A DNA stretch of 64,000 nt, taken from NCBI GenBank assembly GCA_036877525.1, contig JAZGTH010000009.1, positions 2,501-66,500 of the forward strand, written 5' to 3'. Below the pieces are notes generated by a model. That model had not been told where the DNA came from, ran no database searches, and saw nothing but the letters and a program-made list of their open reading frames with translations. Position numbers and translations under genes: made by a program. This stretch comes from Chromobotia macracanthus. Lineage: Eukaryota > Chordata > Actinopteri > Cypriniformes > Botiidae. Of the stretch, positions 47,840-61,884 are shown one piece after another. Numbering within the stretch: position 1 is the stretch's first letter; each line of letters opens with the position of its first letter.

Positions 47840-50671
47840 AGTGCTGCATGCAGAACATTCAGTAGAAGATTTATAAGAGTATGTTGTTTCCGTAAGCTGT
47901 TGTTTATATGCAAACTAGTATATTTTAGGAGCTAAAATGTCATAATAAACATGTATTTTAAAAATATTTATTTTTTAAACAGTGCAATTGAAGTGCAATA
48001 AACAAATGAAATGCTTTGAGACAGACTGTGCATATATACACACCAAAGAAATACGCTTGAGAATTCATCATCAATATGATTCTCTGAGTAACAAGAAGAG
48101 TAAATGTTAAATGTCATCAATTCTATAATGTCATCCTGTTTTAAGTTACTAATATCTTCATATTATTTAAATCAGTTCGATTTGTTTATCACCATCATGT
48201 CTGTATGTCTGTATTTGTGATGGAAAACATGAATATATTCAAGCAGACAAAATAATTATTTAGTACAATAAATATATTGTCACTGTTACAGTGTTAGTCT
48301 GTGTTATCAACATAATAGCATCTTAATCCATAATAACTGATTGTTCCGACAGAATTTTATTACAACCCTCTAGAAAACATTATCATTGTGCAGAGATTGT
48401 GAGCCTTCAGTACACAGACCACAAATATGAACCATTACAGCTGCAAAAATGCAAACAATTTTCAAATGCAGAATTACATAGATGTTGTTCATTTATTTGT
48501 ACTTTTGTCAGTCCAGGCACAGCCTTTTAGCAATCATGCAGAATGCGTATATAAGCAGTGAATGTACAGAAATTACACACTTTGAAAAATAGTTGATTTC
48601 TTTACCTTTTGATGCTCTTATTCCTTGCTCTGCACTAATATCAGTCTCATAATCCCCTATGCAAGCCTGTCAGTCAGTCAGCACAGGAGCCTTCAAAGTT
48701 AGCAAAACAAACATAACGCAGCAGTACACTAACAAAACGTCAGTGGAGATGTTTCAAAATTCTAAATAAAATGCTTTTGTGAGGAAACAGTTTATCATGC
48801 AATGAAGTGGTAGCTAACGTTCAACAACTTTAACACCAAATTCTTATTTACATATATTTACATAAGTAAATTATGTGAGGAGTTTACTGCTGAAAATAGA
48901 TGTTAGCTGTCACTTTCTTCAAAGATACAGATGTGGAAGTTACCATCTACACATATAATAATCCAATCCTAATATATATATATATATATCTGATAACATA
49001 AAGCTTTGTAGCTCAGTTTCCATTAAGAATGAATGAACTGAAAATGTCCACTAACCTCTGATCCCTCCACGCCAGTGAACACAGTGTGAAGACCTGAAGT
49101 GTAAGGTATTAGTCAATATTTCTCATAATCACCTGCAGGATGAAGGTTCCAGAGCATCTCTGCTGTTTTCCACACTCATACAAAAACAAACAATACAGAA
49201 GACAAGACTTTCAGTCGACCAAAACTGCTTTAAAAAGAATTTATTGGTGCTCTAAAGACTAATAACCAACAATAAATAGTAAAAAAATTTAAAACAAAAG
49301 AGGAGCGTAAACTCCAAAACACTGTTTAATGGTGTGTATACATATTTTTACACTTGTTTATATAATAATAACGAATGTCTGTAGGCATCAGGCGGTCAGT
49401 AAATAGGCCATGGGATGTCATTGTATATGACATTAACTGAGACTAATAATAATATATTTTACATATTCCGAATCAAATAAACCAAATCTGAAAATAAACA
49501 AATAAAGCAATCCTGTCAGGCTAATTTCAAATTTAAAAATAAACACATTCCTCTGAGTCATGAGACATGAAATTAGTATTCAGCTTTTGACATTTTGAAA
49601 GATAAAACATGCCAAAGTAACAGTATTTTTACCTTAAATTTCTTATTGTTAAAACGTTTCAATTAAGGATAAAAGCACAAGAATGTTTTATTATGAAGTG
49701 CTTCTCATAATGACCACACTGGCATTTCTGAGGAAGATGTAAGTACCTGTCTTCCTCTAACACTCACTGTAATTGGCTGAGGAACAAAGATACATAAGCT
49801 AATGATCCTAAAAACATGACAAGCCAGAGAATAGTCACAAGTGTGTCACTGTTCTCCTCTAATGAAGTCCTGGACACAAAAAGTTTATGCTTCAGTGAAA
49901 GAGTTGGATGAATAATGAAATGAAATCTCCAGAGCACATGATAGCTATAACAGTATATAATTATATGTTAAATATCAAATGTTCAGAACGATGGAGAAAT
50001 GGTGACAGAGATCTATTTATGACATCACAGAGTTCTGTCCAATGATGGTGCATTCCAGACTCCATCTTAGATTTCTTTCAACCCCGACCTCACATAAGGG
50101 GGTACGTCATACCAACTAATTTGTATTTTAATTCTACAGGAATATATAAACATACAACATTCAGTTACAAAATATATACACTTGAAGAAACATCCCTGCA
50201 AAGCTAGCTGAAAAGCTATGTGCATGTTTACCAAGGACAAAGAGGTTTTAACCAAAGGCTGCTCACACAAAATATTTATTTGATTTGTTAGAAGTTAATT
50301 GATAAATAAAATTTATTTATGACATTATTTTTGAAAGCATCCCCACTTTACAGCATTTTTAAACAAGTGGCTAAAACTTTACAGGCAGGTTTCTTCAAGC
50401 GTCTTGGAGACGCTAAAACAGTTCTTCAAACCTTTAGTTTTTTTTGTTGGTTCATAATGTAATCACAGACAGTCTCAATGATTGTGAGGTCAGATCTCTC
50501 TGTGGAGCACTGGCTGTTGTCAGTCTCCTTGTGCATACAAAAATCTCACTGTATTATTACAATTAATGGCAAAAAGAATGTTTGGAAATCTAACCCTAAC
50601 CCTTACCCTAACCCATACACACATATATATAAACATATACATATACACACATACACATACGTGTGTGTGTG

Positions 50672-50736
<65 letters not shown>

Positions 50737-50754
50737 ATATATATATATATAGTA

Positions 50755-50792
<38 letters not shown>

Positions 50793-53480
50793 TATATATA
50801 TACATACACATACATATATATGTATGTATATATGTATGTATGTATATATATATACATACATATATAATATATAAAACACACACACACACACACACACATA
50901 ATATACACACACATTTATGTTTTTGTGCAGTAATTGCTTGTTAAGGAGCTGTATAGACTTTATAGGTTCAGCTCAGATTTTCTCTCTTCTGACTTTCTCT
51001 GGAATGCATCATTACTTTAAATTGACATCATTCTGCTATGACATCACAAGCATTGCACAAGCCAACAAATGTCACCAAACAATAAGCTTTAACCTTCAAC
51101 TCAAACATGACAAACAATCAAATAAATCCAGTTTGTAAAATCAGTTTAAAATTCAGTTTTCAAATCCAGAATAAGTTTTTTAGTGTTTGATTAGATGAAT
51201 GTTTTAGACATGTCTGCACACTGGTGATATATGTGATTACATGCACTGTTTATCATAGTTAAACATGATGCATAAAATCAATGTGAAGCTATATCTGTTC
51301 AAGGCTGTTTGAGCTAAAGGTCAGTTTACATGTTTCCTGCTTCTGTCTGCAGCTTTATATAAACCCTAATGCAACCTGCAGAGTTCTGTTCTTCACACAT
51401 ACACAAACAAATCTACAGCTAAAACATGTCGGAAGAAACTGCTTTCGCTTCTTAATGTTTGCACACAGTTCTAGGGACAGATTTTTTAATATATATATTC
51501 ATAATTTTTGTTTTAATATTTTTTAAGTTAACACATCAGCTACACACCAAGTCGTGTAGCAACGAAGACAATTCTACACATTCATACAAAGACTTGGGAT
51601 GGAAAACGTTACAGTCCTGAACACAAGCAGACCGGAGGTAGAAACAGGATATTTGGTGATTTTTAGATCAATAAGCAATTTACGTTGATTTAGTGTTTCA
51701 GCAAGGCAGGTCTAATTTATGACAAACAGAAGCTACAGACAGTGTCGAGACACTATAAGTGATTGTTTGAAAATATTGTCATATTATAAACATTAGCAGA
51801 TAAACTGTACATCTGAGTAAAAGATAAAGGAATGCAATTATTTGAATATGAATCAAATTCTACGTCTGATTCTTTAATAGTCACATTATCACTTCTAAAA
51901 GAATTATATAATAAATACCAGAAATAATTAGCAGAAACCAGAAATAATTGAATGTGAATCAGACATTTGGCCTATGAGGTGTCTGAAAAGCAGATTTTCA
52001 GAAAACTCTAAACGTAAAAGGTACAGTATATGATGGACCGTCTCAGGACTCACTGTGTGCTGCAGTTACTGTACACTATTAAAAACCTTCTGAAAGCAAC
52101 CCTAACCCGACTAAAACGAGTTCCCTCAAAATTTCTACTGCTGCCTTACAAGCAGTGCTGTTTCTGCATCTATAGATCTATTTGCTGAACTCAGCATTAC
52201 ACAATAAGCCCAGAAGATGAGAATCTCACACACATTAGCTATATTCTCACAAATGAAGAAGTTAACAGCCATGAGATTCATGTTTAGGAAGCAGAATTGT
52301 ATTTTATTTTAAAATATGATTAATTCATCTTGTACTTAATGGGAAGGAACAGGAAGGAGCTTAAATTTCAGGAAAACAACACCAGTTAAGTGTCACTTGA
52401 GGATTCTGTCTGTCATGAGGTCTAGGGAAAGTCAAAACTTCACACTTCTGCTTCTTATTGTGGAGAAACAGAAGCGGTACGACAGCTGCTTATTTCTCTC
52501 GTCTGACAGCTCTATAATGACTTGCTCCCACAGCTCTGGCAGGCAGGCAGGACAAGGCTGATTGTGGAGCTGCACTGTGTGGCCCTTGGGCACTTGCTTG
52601 TCTTCTGTAAAGACAAGAGGCGAGACGGGCCAGGAAGCAGCGCTGCAAGGCTTTTTTTCTCTAATAGACTAAAACCTTTTTTTTTTTTTTAAAGGCAGGG
52701 GATCTCAGTCCTCCATTACCCATAATGCCTTTTCACTGGCATCTTATCCCAATCACTTCTGCACAATCCTCTGTCTCTACCACCTGAATCAGAAACTATT
52801 TAGATTTACAATGCAGCTACTATCTGTTGCCACTTTCCCTCTGAGTGTTTAATCTCAGTCTGTTCACAGATAACATCTGCAACAGACTAAGAAAACATGA
52901 ATACCCATTTTACACTGAATTCATGAAAATCATTTCATAGGACTCCAATAATCTCTGAATGGGCAAAAGATGCTTCAGGAGTCACAAGCACAGTATTTCT
53001 TGCTGTGTTGTTTTTGTTTTTCTTGATTAAGTTGATGATGCGGTAAGGCAACCTTGAGTTGTAGAAAGATGATTTATACTGAAACATTACTATTATAACC
53101 TATTGTAATAAAATGCAACTATTACTTGTACTATTATTAAATGGATGTGCTTGAAGTGCTGTATGTCTACCGTTAAATGCAGGAGATCACTGGCAGATGC
53201 TGTTTGAAAGGTCAAACTCATTCAGGGGGAGAACAAGAGACAAAAAAAACAACGAGCTCTGAGATTATCAGGACACACCCGACTGCAGAGGCCCGTTTGA
53301 AATCCGTACGCTACAAAGACTCTTTTAGACGTAGTTCTGCCAGCGAGTGGCCCACTCAATATGAAGCTCAGCAGGTCCTGCTTTTATCTGCTCTCTGCCA
53401 ATCACAGAAGCAGCGCTTCGAAGCACACACATTCAGCCAATCAGGACAGTTGAAAATCTGACAACAACCAGCTGACAAAC
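47840..53480. other. gene-poor region between chat and parg
   Basis: AT-rich with no supported coding exon. It contains a short TA run at about 48971-48990, a mixed TA/CA microsatellite at 50617-50905, and an isolated promoter-like spot with two short ORFs at 51354-51688 (see findings). The chat and parg genes converge here. Confidence 0.45.
50600..50905. repeat. (TA)n/(CA)n compound microsatellite with telomere-like start
   Basis: It begins with degenerate CCCTAA units (50590-50615) and continues as long alternating TA, TG and CA runs. The ORFs through it are dipeptide artefacts. Confidence 0.9.
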
Positions 53481-53491
53481 ACTCTTTCATA

Positions 53492-53497
53492 TTTATT
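53492..53497 (-). terminator. parg polyadenylation signal
   Basis: Minus-strand AATAAA (plus TTTATT), about 150 bp beyond the parg stop codon. Confidence 0.55.
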
Positions 53498-53642
53498 GAG
53501 GCACATACAGAATAAACTCATGTTCAGGTTAAAGCTAATTCTATTACTATAAAACAAACACTCCAGAACAAGCAGACAAGACCAAACCAGAGTGACATCA
53601 GACTGAGATGATGCAGTTTTTTGGGTCAGGTGTTATGAGAGG

Positions 53643-56600
53643 TCAAAGGTGTTTGGAGAGGAAGCAGTAAAGGGTTTCCTGTGGTCTTGTGCTGGATGCT
53701 GTTTTACACACACACTCATAGTATTTCTCCAATGTACAAAACACTGCTCCTGTGTGCACACACAAACAGTTATAAAGACCAGAACACACCGTCACGACCT
53801 GATGAAAAAAAAATCACTAAAATGGTAATGGTAAAATGGTAATCACTAAAATGATTAAACTATGTTTCATGCTGACTTTGAAAAAAACTATTTACAGCAA
53901 ATGTGACATGATGCAAATGTGATTTTATCAAGACTATTGTGTCTTACCTACAGAGGTGTGTTTGTGGGTAATCAGAGTGTGTATGTTGTGGATGTCTCTG
54001 AGCAGCTCTGCATTTCCAAACGTAAAGTAAATCAAATCACGCTGTGCTTCTGCTGCAGCTGCCATCTGCAACACAGCTACACACACACACAGTTAACATT
54101 CACAAACATGCATCTGACATGCCCTGCCCAAAATCTCCTGTGTTCTTATGTGATCAGGATCTGCTCAAACTTAAATCTATGTGACATCACATACTTATTT
54201 ACTACATCATAATTTAAGGGTCTGGGGTTTACATCAAACCTTTTAATCGTGCATCTCCACCAAATGCTCCACAGCCCCAGTTACCCGTGGCAACAGCTGA
54301 AAGGTTCTTAGTTTGGACTTCAGGACGAGCAAACCCACAGTATGCCTGAGATAAGGAGAGCGAGACAGAGAGAGAGAGAGAGAGATAGATAGACAGACCG
54401 AGTATCAAACAGACAGAGACAGACAAGCAGACGGAGTGAGACAGACACATAGACAGAGAGAGAATGAGAACAACAGACACAGACAAACAAACAGAGAGTG
54501 ACAGACAGACAGAGACAAACAGAGACAGATTAATGGGGTTTGAAGACAGATTACACTGTTGTTTTCAGACATGATTAAGCTAAATGTTCAAAACTCAAAT
54601 AAAGAAGAAAGTGATTAGAAAGATTGAAATCCCACACACCAAGTCACAATGCCTGCACACACACACACACATATTCAAAAACCAGTGATGCAACTGCCTC
54701 AATGTAACTCAAATGCATATTCATTCCCTCTTTAATCTAAATGAACCACAACTAACCTCTTGCATAGACAATATTAAATCATTCATGCTTATTTACTATT
54801 TGTTCACAACAATATAAATATTAAGCATCACTTATCAGATCAGTATTAGACTGCTGCCTATTAAGTGTTGTATAACTCCAAAATTCTACTAATTTCCCAC
54901 ACAGCCCTAAATGGTTTTGCTTCTCAGTACCTAAGTGAGCGCCTGTCTCATTATAGTTCTTCATGTTCATTGTGATCTTAATTCTGGCCAGTTGATAATA
55001 CCTAGAATTTTAAAATCAAACAGGGATGGTAGACAATTTTCATACGTACACTGTAAAAAAAACTTTGCTGCCTTAAATTTTTAAGTTTAATCAATTTGGT
55101 TGCACAAGTCATTTCAACTTACTCTTTGTAATCCTTACTGGTGTGGAGTTGAGGTAACATAAGAAATGGTTGGAAAATTGCTTAATCTTTTTTTTTTTAC
55201 TTATACCTGTCAGGATTTAAAATATTAAGTTGAAATTACTTGTATAGCCAAATTGATTAAACTAAAAAATTTAAGGCAGCAAAGTTTTTGGGAACAGTCT
55301 TCCCACTGTTGTCCGGGAGGCAGATAAACTGTCAGTTTACATTTACATTTATTCACTTAGCAGACGCTTTTATCCAAAGCGACTTACACGTGAGGAATAC
55401 AACAAGCGAGTCAACCTGAAGAGGCAACTAGACACAATAAGTGCTCACAATACAAGTTTCAGACAGTGCTCAGAGTATCATATGCTACAACAAGGGAGAG
55501 ATTTAAAGGGAAGAGGGATAGGAAATGAAGGGAAAGAATTTTTTTTTATGATGGGGTTAAGTGCTCACGAAAGAGATGTGTTTTCAGCTGTCTTTTGAAT
55601 ATTGCCAGGGATTCTGCATTACGAATGAAGGCAGGAAGATCATTCCACCAGCATGGAGTAGTGAATGAAAATGATCTGGAGAGTGATTTTGTGCCTTTCT
55701 GTGATGGTGCCACAAGCCTTCGTTCCTTCTGTGATCGCAGGCTTCTGGTGGGAGCATAGACTCATAAGAATGAGTGAAAGTAGGAGGGTGCTGACCCAGT
55801 GATAGATCTGTAAACAAGCATCAAGGCCTTGAACTTGATGCGAGCAGTGAGCGGTAGCCAATGCAGAGAGATGAGGAGAGGGGTGACATGGGCTCTTTTG
55901 GGCTCGTTGAAGACGGGACGCGCTGCAGTTTTCTGAATCATTTGCAGAGGCTTGATTGTGCATGATGGCAGTCCTGCCAGAAGAGCATTGCAGTAATCGA
56001 GCCTAGAAATGACCAGAGCCTGGACGAGAAGTTGTGTTGCATATTCTGTTAGAAAAGGCCTGATTTTCCTGATGTTATGTAATGCAAATCTGCATGACCG
56101 AGCCGTCTTAGCAATGTGTTCTTTGAAGGTCAGTTGGTCATCAAAGATTACTCCAAGATTTCTGGCCGAATTTGATGGGGTAATTGAAGATGTACCTAAT
56201 TGGATGGTGAAATCATGATGTAGGGTTGGATTGGCAGGGAAGACAAGAAGCTCAGTCTTTGTCAAGTTGAGCTGCAGATGGTGTTCTTTCATCCATGCCG
56301 AGATGTCCGCCAGACAGCTTGACATACGTGCAGCTACCGTGGGATCATCTGGAAGGAATGAAAGGAAGAGCTGCGTGTCGTCAGTATAGCAATGGTAAGA
56401 GAACCCGTGTGCATGTATGATGGGGCCCAGTGATGTTGTGTATATGGAGAAGAAGAGGGGTCCAAGAACAGAACCCTGGGGAACCCCAGTGATCAGCTGA
56501 TGAACTTTGGATACTTCCCCTCTCCAGGAAACCCTGAAAGACCTACCAGTAAGGTAGGTTTCAAACCAATGAAGTGGAGTACCTGTGATGCCCAGTGACG

Positions 56601-59600
56601 CGAGGGTGGACAGAAGGATTCTGATGATTAGTTTAAATCTAGATTAAAGACCCATCTCTTCAATCTATTCTACACATAGTCCTATATAATAATTTATGAC
56701 TCTTAGGGATTATTAGGCTGCATTAATCGGGGGACACATTCCATAAGAACAGATGTACTGGCTCTACTCTAAGTTGTCACCAGATGGTGAGGAGACGGGA
56801 TCAGGGACTTCTCCAGTTCGACCTCACTTTTGTTATAGTTCTGGTTCATCAAGATAATTTTTCTCATGCCAATTTAAGATTACAGCCTTAACCTGGATCA
56901 CCCGGAAGCAGTAGGAATGTGATAGACTTCTTCATTAATCTTCCCATTATCTATTTACCCCCAACTCAGTATAACTGCAGTTATAGTTTATAATTTTATA
57001 TTGTTTTAAAAACATTACTATAAGTTCTCTGTTTTCAACCCAAAAAGTTACGAATTGTAGCTTTAACATGCCAGAAGAGAACTGGCCCTCCCGGTTGTGC
57101 CTAGTTTCTCTCAAGTTTTTTTCTCCATCTACACATTTTTAGAGTTTTGGCTCCTTGCCACAGTCACTCTGCTGGCTTTCTTACTGGGAGACTGCTGACA
57201 TTTAGCTTGGCTTAGGATTTGTAAATTGTTAATATTGCTTTTAATATAATGATCTAACTAAAGTCTCAAAGACTGTACTATTTCACTTTTTTCCCTTTCT
57301 CTTGTCATCATGCAATGTTCAAATATGGGTATAATTGCAAATTCCATATATATATTATAATCCTGTTCTAAAAAATGTTGTCTTTCTAAGGGTCATCTTC
57401 ATGTAAGCTTGTTTAATATGATACCTGTCATCTATCATGTTAATTGACTAAATGTGGCATAGTGTCAGAAGTACATACTGTTTTAGTAGGCAGTCTGAAT
57501 ACATTAGCCTCTCACAGACCACTCAGAGAGGTGTGAGGCTTTGCATATAATGACAGGTATTTCTGATGCACGTCCAATTATTCAAATGATCCAAATGTGT
57601 TGTAGTTTTCATTAGCTCAGTCAACTTCATATTCTTAAACCAATTACAATCTTATTATCCCTAATTATTTTTACTAACATTCATTTTACCTAACCCTGCT
57701 GCCAACCAAAATAATATCAGCAGTTAAACTGCTGCTAACCAAAATAACCTTAGCAGTTTAACTGCTGCTATAAAACGACCTGAGCAGTTTAACTGCTGCT
57801 ATAAAACAACCTGAGCAGTTTAACTGCTGCTATAAAACAACCCGAGCAGTTTAACTGCTGCTATAAAACAACCCGAGCAGTTTAACTGCTGCTATAAAAC
57901 AACCCGAGCAGTTTAACTGCTGCTATAAAACAACCTGAGCAGTTAAACTGCTGCTAACCGAAATAACCTGAGCAGTTTAACTGCTGCTATAAAACAACCT
58001 GAGCAGTTAAACTGCTGCTAACCAAAATAACCTGAGCAGTTTAAATGCTGCTATAAAACAACCTGAGCAGTTAAACTGCTGCTAACCAAAATTATTTTAG
58101 CAGTTTACAGGTTTGAAGGATCAACCACAGGAGTTAGGGTTAAGGTGGAACAGGAGGAATTCTTCTTAGAATTTCAATGGACTAAACTGAAGCATCGTCC
58201 CAAATGTAATCCATGAAAGAAATATTGAACAGATTAATGGATTATTAGAGTAGCTGTTACTTGCAGTGTGTTGTAATGACCTTGTTCAGCTCTCTCCTCA
58301 TGTTATCTGGATGAAACTGCTGTAGGACGTTTCTGTAATGTAGCGCATCCATGGCGACGATCTCGGTGTATCTGCGCTGCCACTCATCTCTACATGCACA
58401 CAGACAGGCACACGCACAGACAGACACAAGTTTGTACAGCTATCTTTCTCTTTCTGCTTTTTACATTTTCAAAAAAGCACATTTAGTACATTTAATAATT
58501 TCTTTCGTGGGGACCGCTGGCTGGTCCCCACAATGTAGATGTGTGTGACTTTTACCATCCTTGTGGGGACATTTAGTCCCTACAGTGGTGGAAAAACAAG
58601 TACAAAGATACACAAGCATGCCCGCACACACAAACAGACAAGACTAGTCATCATACATTCATCAAAAAGTCAGGCAGGTCATTACTGGATTGTAGACAAG
58701 CAACTATAATTACAACTATATATCTGCTGCGTGATATCACCTTGGTGTCTGGTCGTCATGGTTACCATCCCATCTGTAGGTATCCGAGTATCCAGAGTAT
58801 CTGCTAAACTGCTCTGTACCTAAAAAAAACATTTTTTGCTCTTCAAAGCATCATTCTGTCCAGAATCAGCAGATTGTTCATGAAATCAGAATAAGAAATC
58901 ATGTTAAATCCAGTGCCATTTTCTGTGTGTGAGTTTATTGTTCAAACACTGTCAGTCATTCACTGGTAGTTTGATTCTGAAGAGTGTGCCACTGTTTCAC
59001 ATTCAACTGTTTGTCCGAGTCGTCGATGGTCAGATGGCAAGAGCGATCTATACAGTCATTCTTTTGAGAATTCTCTTTGCTGGTGGTGCAGAAATGACAC
59101 ATTCCAATTTCCAAAACATTTCCAACATTAGCACATTAGCAACATGAAATGAAACGGTACAGAGCCAAATTTCAGCATAAACCTCATTTTCATCTCATTC
59201 GACAAGATAAAGTGACAGACAGACAGTTTGAAGGGCAGGTTTTCAAATTAACCTTCAAAAGCATTTCAGCATTTCCTCTCACTGATATTAACTACAGACT
59301 TATAGACTCAAAGTGTTTGTTCAGCTGATTGTCTGACAGTAAAGTAGCTCTGATCACAGGAATCGATGACTAACATCAGTCCCATCATCTGTAGGACAAC
59401 TAAAGCCACTGAAAGCTTCTACAATCTAATAACAGAATCCAGCTGCTCTCGCCTACCATCCACCAACCGCAGATAAACCATCACAAAACAAGATAAAGAC
59501 ATTCCTGCTGGGAAGAATTCTTCCTCATGTGACCTTCAGATGAAAACACGTGAAGAGAATGGTGAAAACTGTAAAAAAAAGAGAAGAATGAAAAGAGAAC

Positions 59601-61432
59601 GAAAAGTGTTTGTTTTCTGATGCTGGACAGTGTGACAGTTTAAAGGTCACGGGCCGCATTTCATCTCTTTCTGCCGAGTCCCTGGAGAACATTATCATCA
59701 CAGGTTAATGTCAAGCCTTTGTCTCAAAAAAAACAGCTTTTATTTAGAAGTACCATAACGACTTTCCTGTGACTGAAAATTATTAAATGACATTCTTCAG
59801 ATTTAAAGACACAAACTGAAGGCTGTTTCTTATTGTCTGATAAACCCCCACAAACTAGTCCTCAATTTATCTAATGCCTCATAACCATAACCCTAACCCT
59901 AAGCCATGATTTCCTCCCTGCCTGAAAATGACTGACAAATAAATGAAGAAATTGAAAACTAACTTTAGTTTCCCAGTAAAAACAAAACACATTGACAAAA
60001 ATGTTTTTAGTGAATTAAATATTATTCAGATTAAATTACATTCGATATAACCCTAACCCTTAACATTGTATCAGCTGCTACTTTTAACTGGTGACTCAGT
60101 TTGATCATTGTTTAGCTGGAAAACAAACATCTCACTTCTGCTGTTTGTAAGAGATTTAATGTCATACCAACTTCTAAATCTATATTCACTTCTGCTCTTT
60201 ATAAATGTATACTACTGATCACTGCCTTCTTTCACCCATATCATGTTAATAATTTTGCACTTTGTTGTGATTTTACAGTAGTAAAATTTCAACTTCTATC
60301 TTAGGTTTTACTGACACGGTCCCAAAATACTGTAAATAATGTCCTGTTGAGAACGTCCGATTCAAAACCCTGTTTAGCTCTTCTTGTGTTCTGAGTAACT
60401 TTTTCATCATGGTGTTCTTAATTCAGTAATCTGCACCCAAGTAAACAGCATCACATTTGAAATGGCAGTATTCAGTTTTAAAACGCTGCTGAGTTAGACG
60501 CACAACAAGTTTCCTGCCTGCACATTGATATCAGCCAGTTACTGTGTCGCCACATTTCCATATCTGCAATAATGCCAACCTGACTGAAGCAGACACTCCG
60601 CAATCAAACACAATTACATTAGACAAAGCCACTTCAGCCCAGCTACTAGAAGATCCATCTGAACCATCAATGTGGAGAGACAGAGAGAGAGAAGAGAGGA
60701 CAGGCAGCGGTCAGGACATTTTAATGAAGGAGTTTCAGGGTCTTGTGCATTAGGGCGAGTGGTTACAGCAATAATTAATTCAGCTGCTGTGTAATAAAGT
60801 TAAAAGGCATCAGTATCCGGACAGAGAGATAAGGCTGAAGGTGATTCCATGGAAACAAGATGGTGGAGAAAAGAATAGTGATCAAAATCACAAACACTAA
60901 ATAAAGTCCTGCAGTGTGTGCTGAGCTGCGTATAGCTCTTACCTGAAGCCCTGCCATGTCAACTACTAATATACATTCTTATAATTTTCATTTTTCTGTG
61001 TTTTCTCATTGTATGTAAAGCTGCTTTGAATTGTATTTGTATGAAAGCGCTACAGTATATAAATATATTTGAATTAAAGAGAACAATAACAGTCTGAGTT
61101 AGCCAAAATGTCACTAAGTTTAACTAGCTGTGAAGTTTCATTGGTATTGGCATGAGTTTCTAAAATGCTAAAGGTTTGCCAAAGTGCATTTATTTTCCAT
61201 GTACATGTGATTTTAAAAGCGTTGGCCAAGCATTTACATTTAAGTTTGCACAAACAACGATTCAGCCCAGTGTGTGTTTGTGTGTCATTGTGTGTGTGTT
61301 ATGGGGGGTTGATGATGAGGAGTGTAAATTAAACAGCATGAGCATTAAACTGTGACCCCCACAACACCTCCCCCCACATACACACTTCAGGACAAACACA
61401 AATATGACCGTGTACAACAGAGACAGACAGCA

Positions 61433-61487
<55 letters not shown>

Positions 61488-61829
61488 CATGTCTCTGCTC
61501 ATGCTGAGAATGTCTGATTGTTTAAGGGCTGATTACTGTCTGAATGTCAGAGAGAGAGTGTGTGTGTTTGTGTGTGTGTGTTTGTTTCACCTTTGATGAT
61601 CAGACACTCGTTGTCATCGAGAGCTTCAGTGAAGAGTCGAGCCACAATGAGTTCTGGGTTTATTAGAAAACGGATTTCCTCCTGAACCAGACCGGAACCA
61701 GTCACTCCTCCCCCAACAAACCTGTTAGCAAAGTCCACCTGCAGACAGCACACAATCAATAATACAACTAAAAAAAACATTTAATAACAGTGTGGTCTTG
61801 AATCCTGTGTGTGTTCACTCACTCACTCA

Positions 61830-61884
<55 letters not shown>

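Larger units (their letters stand above)
54830..57340 (+). mobile_element. LINE (family A) ORF2 C-terminus and 3' UTR, interrupted by two later insertions
   Basis: Plus-strand text reads in pieces as the C-terminal part of a CR1/L2-like ORF2: LLPIKCCI.., TALNGFASQYLSERLSHYSS, GRQFSYVRT, then WNSLPTVVREADKLSV up to about 55336, continuing after a gap with FKSRLKTHLFNLFY at 56633-56674. The gap holds a fold-back MITE (55051-55290) and an oppositely oriented LINE (55337-56627). The 3' UTR at 56680-57340 includes a block seen reversed at 11840-12010 and 27815-27920. It has stops and is dead. It lies in a parg intron, antisense to the gene. Confidence 0.75.

Noticed and set aside
50520..50912. ORFs rich in Tyr-Ile and Thr-His
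   Set aside because: Translations of TA and CA microsatellite runs.
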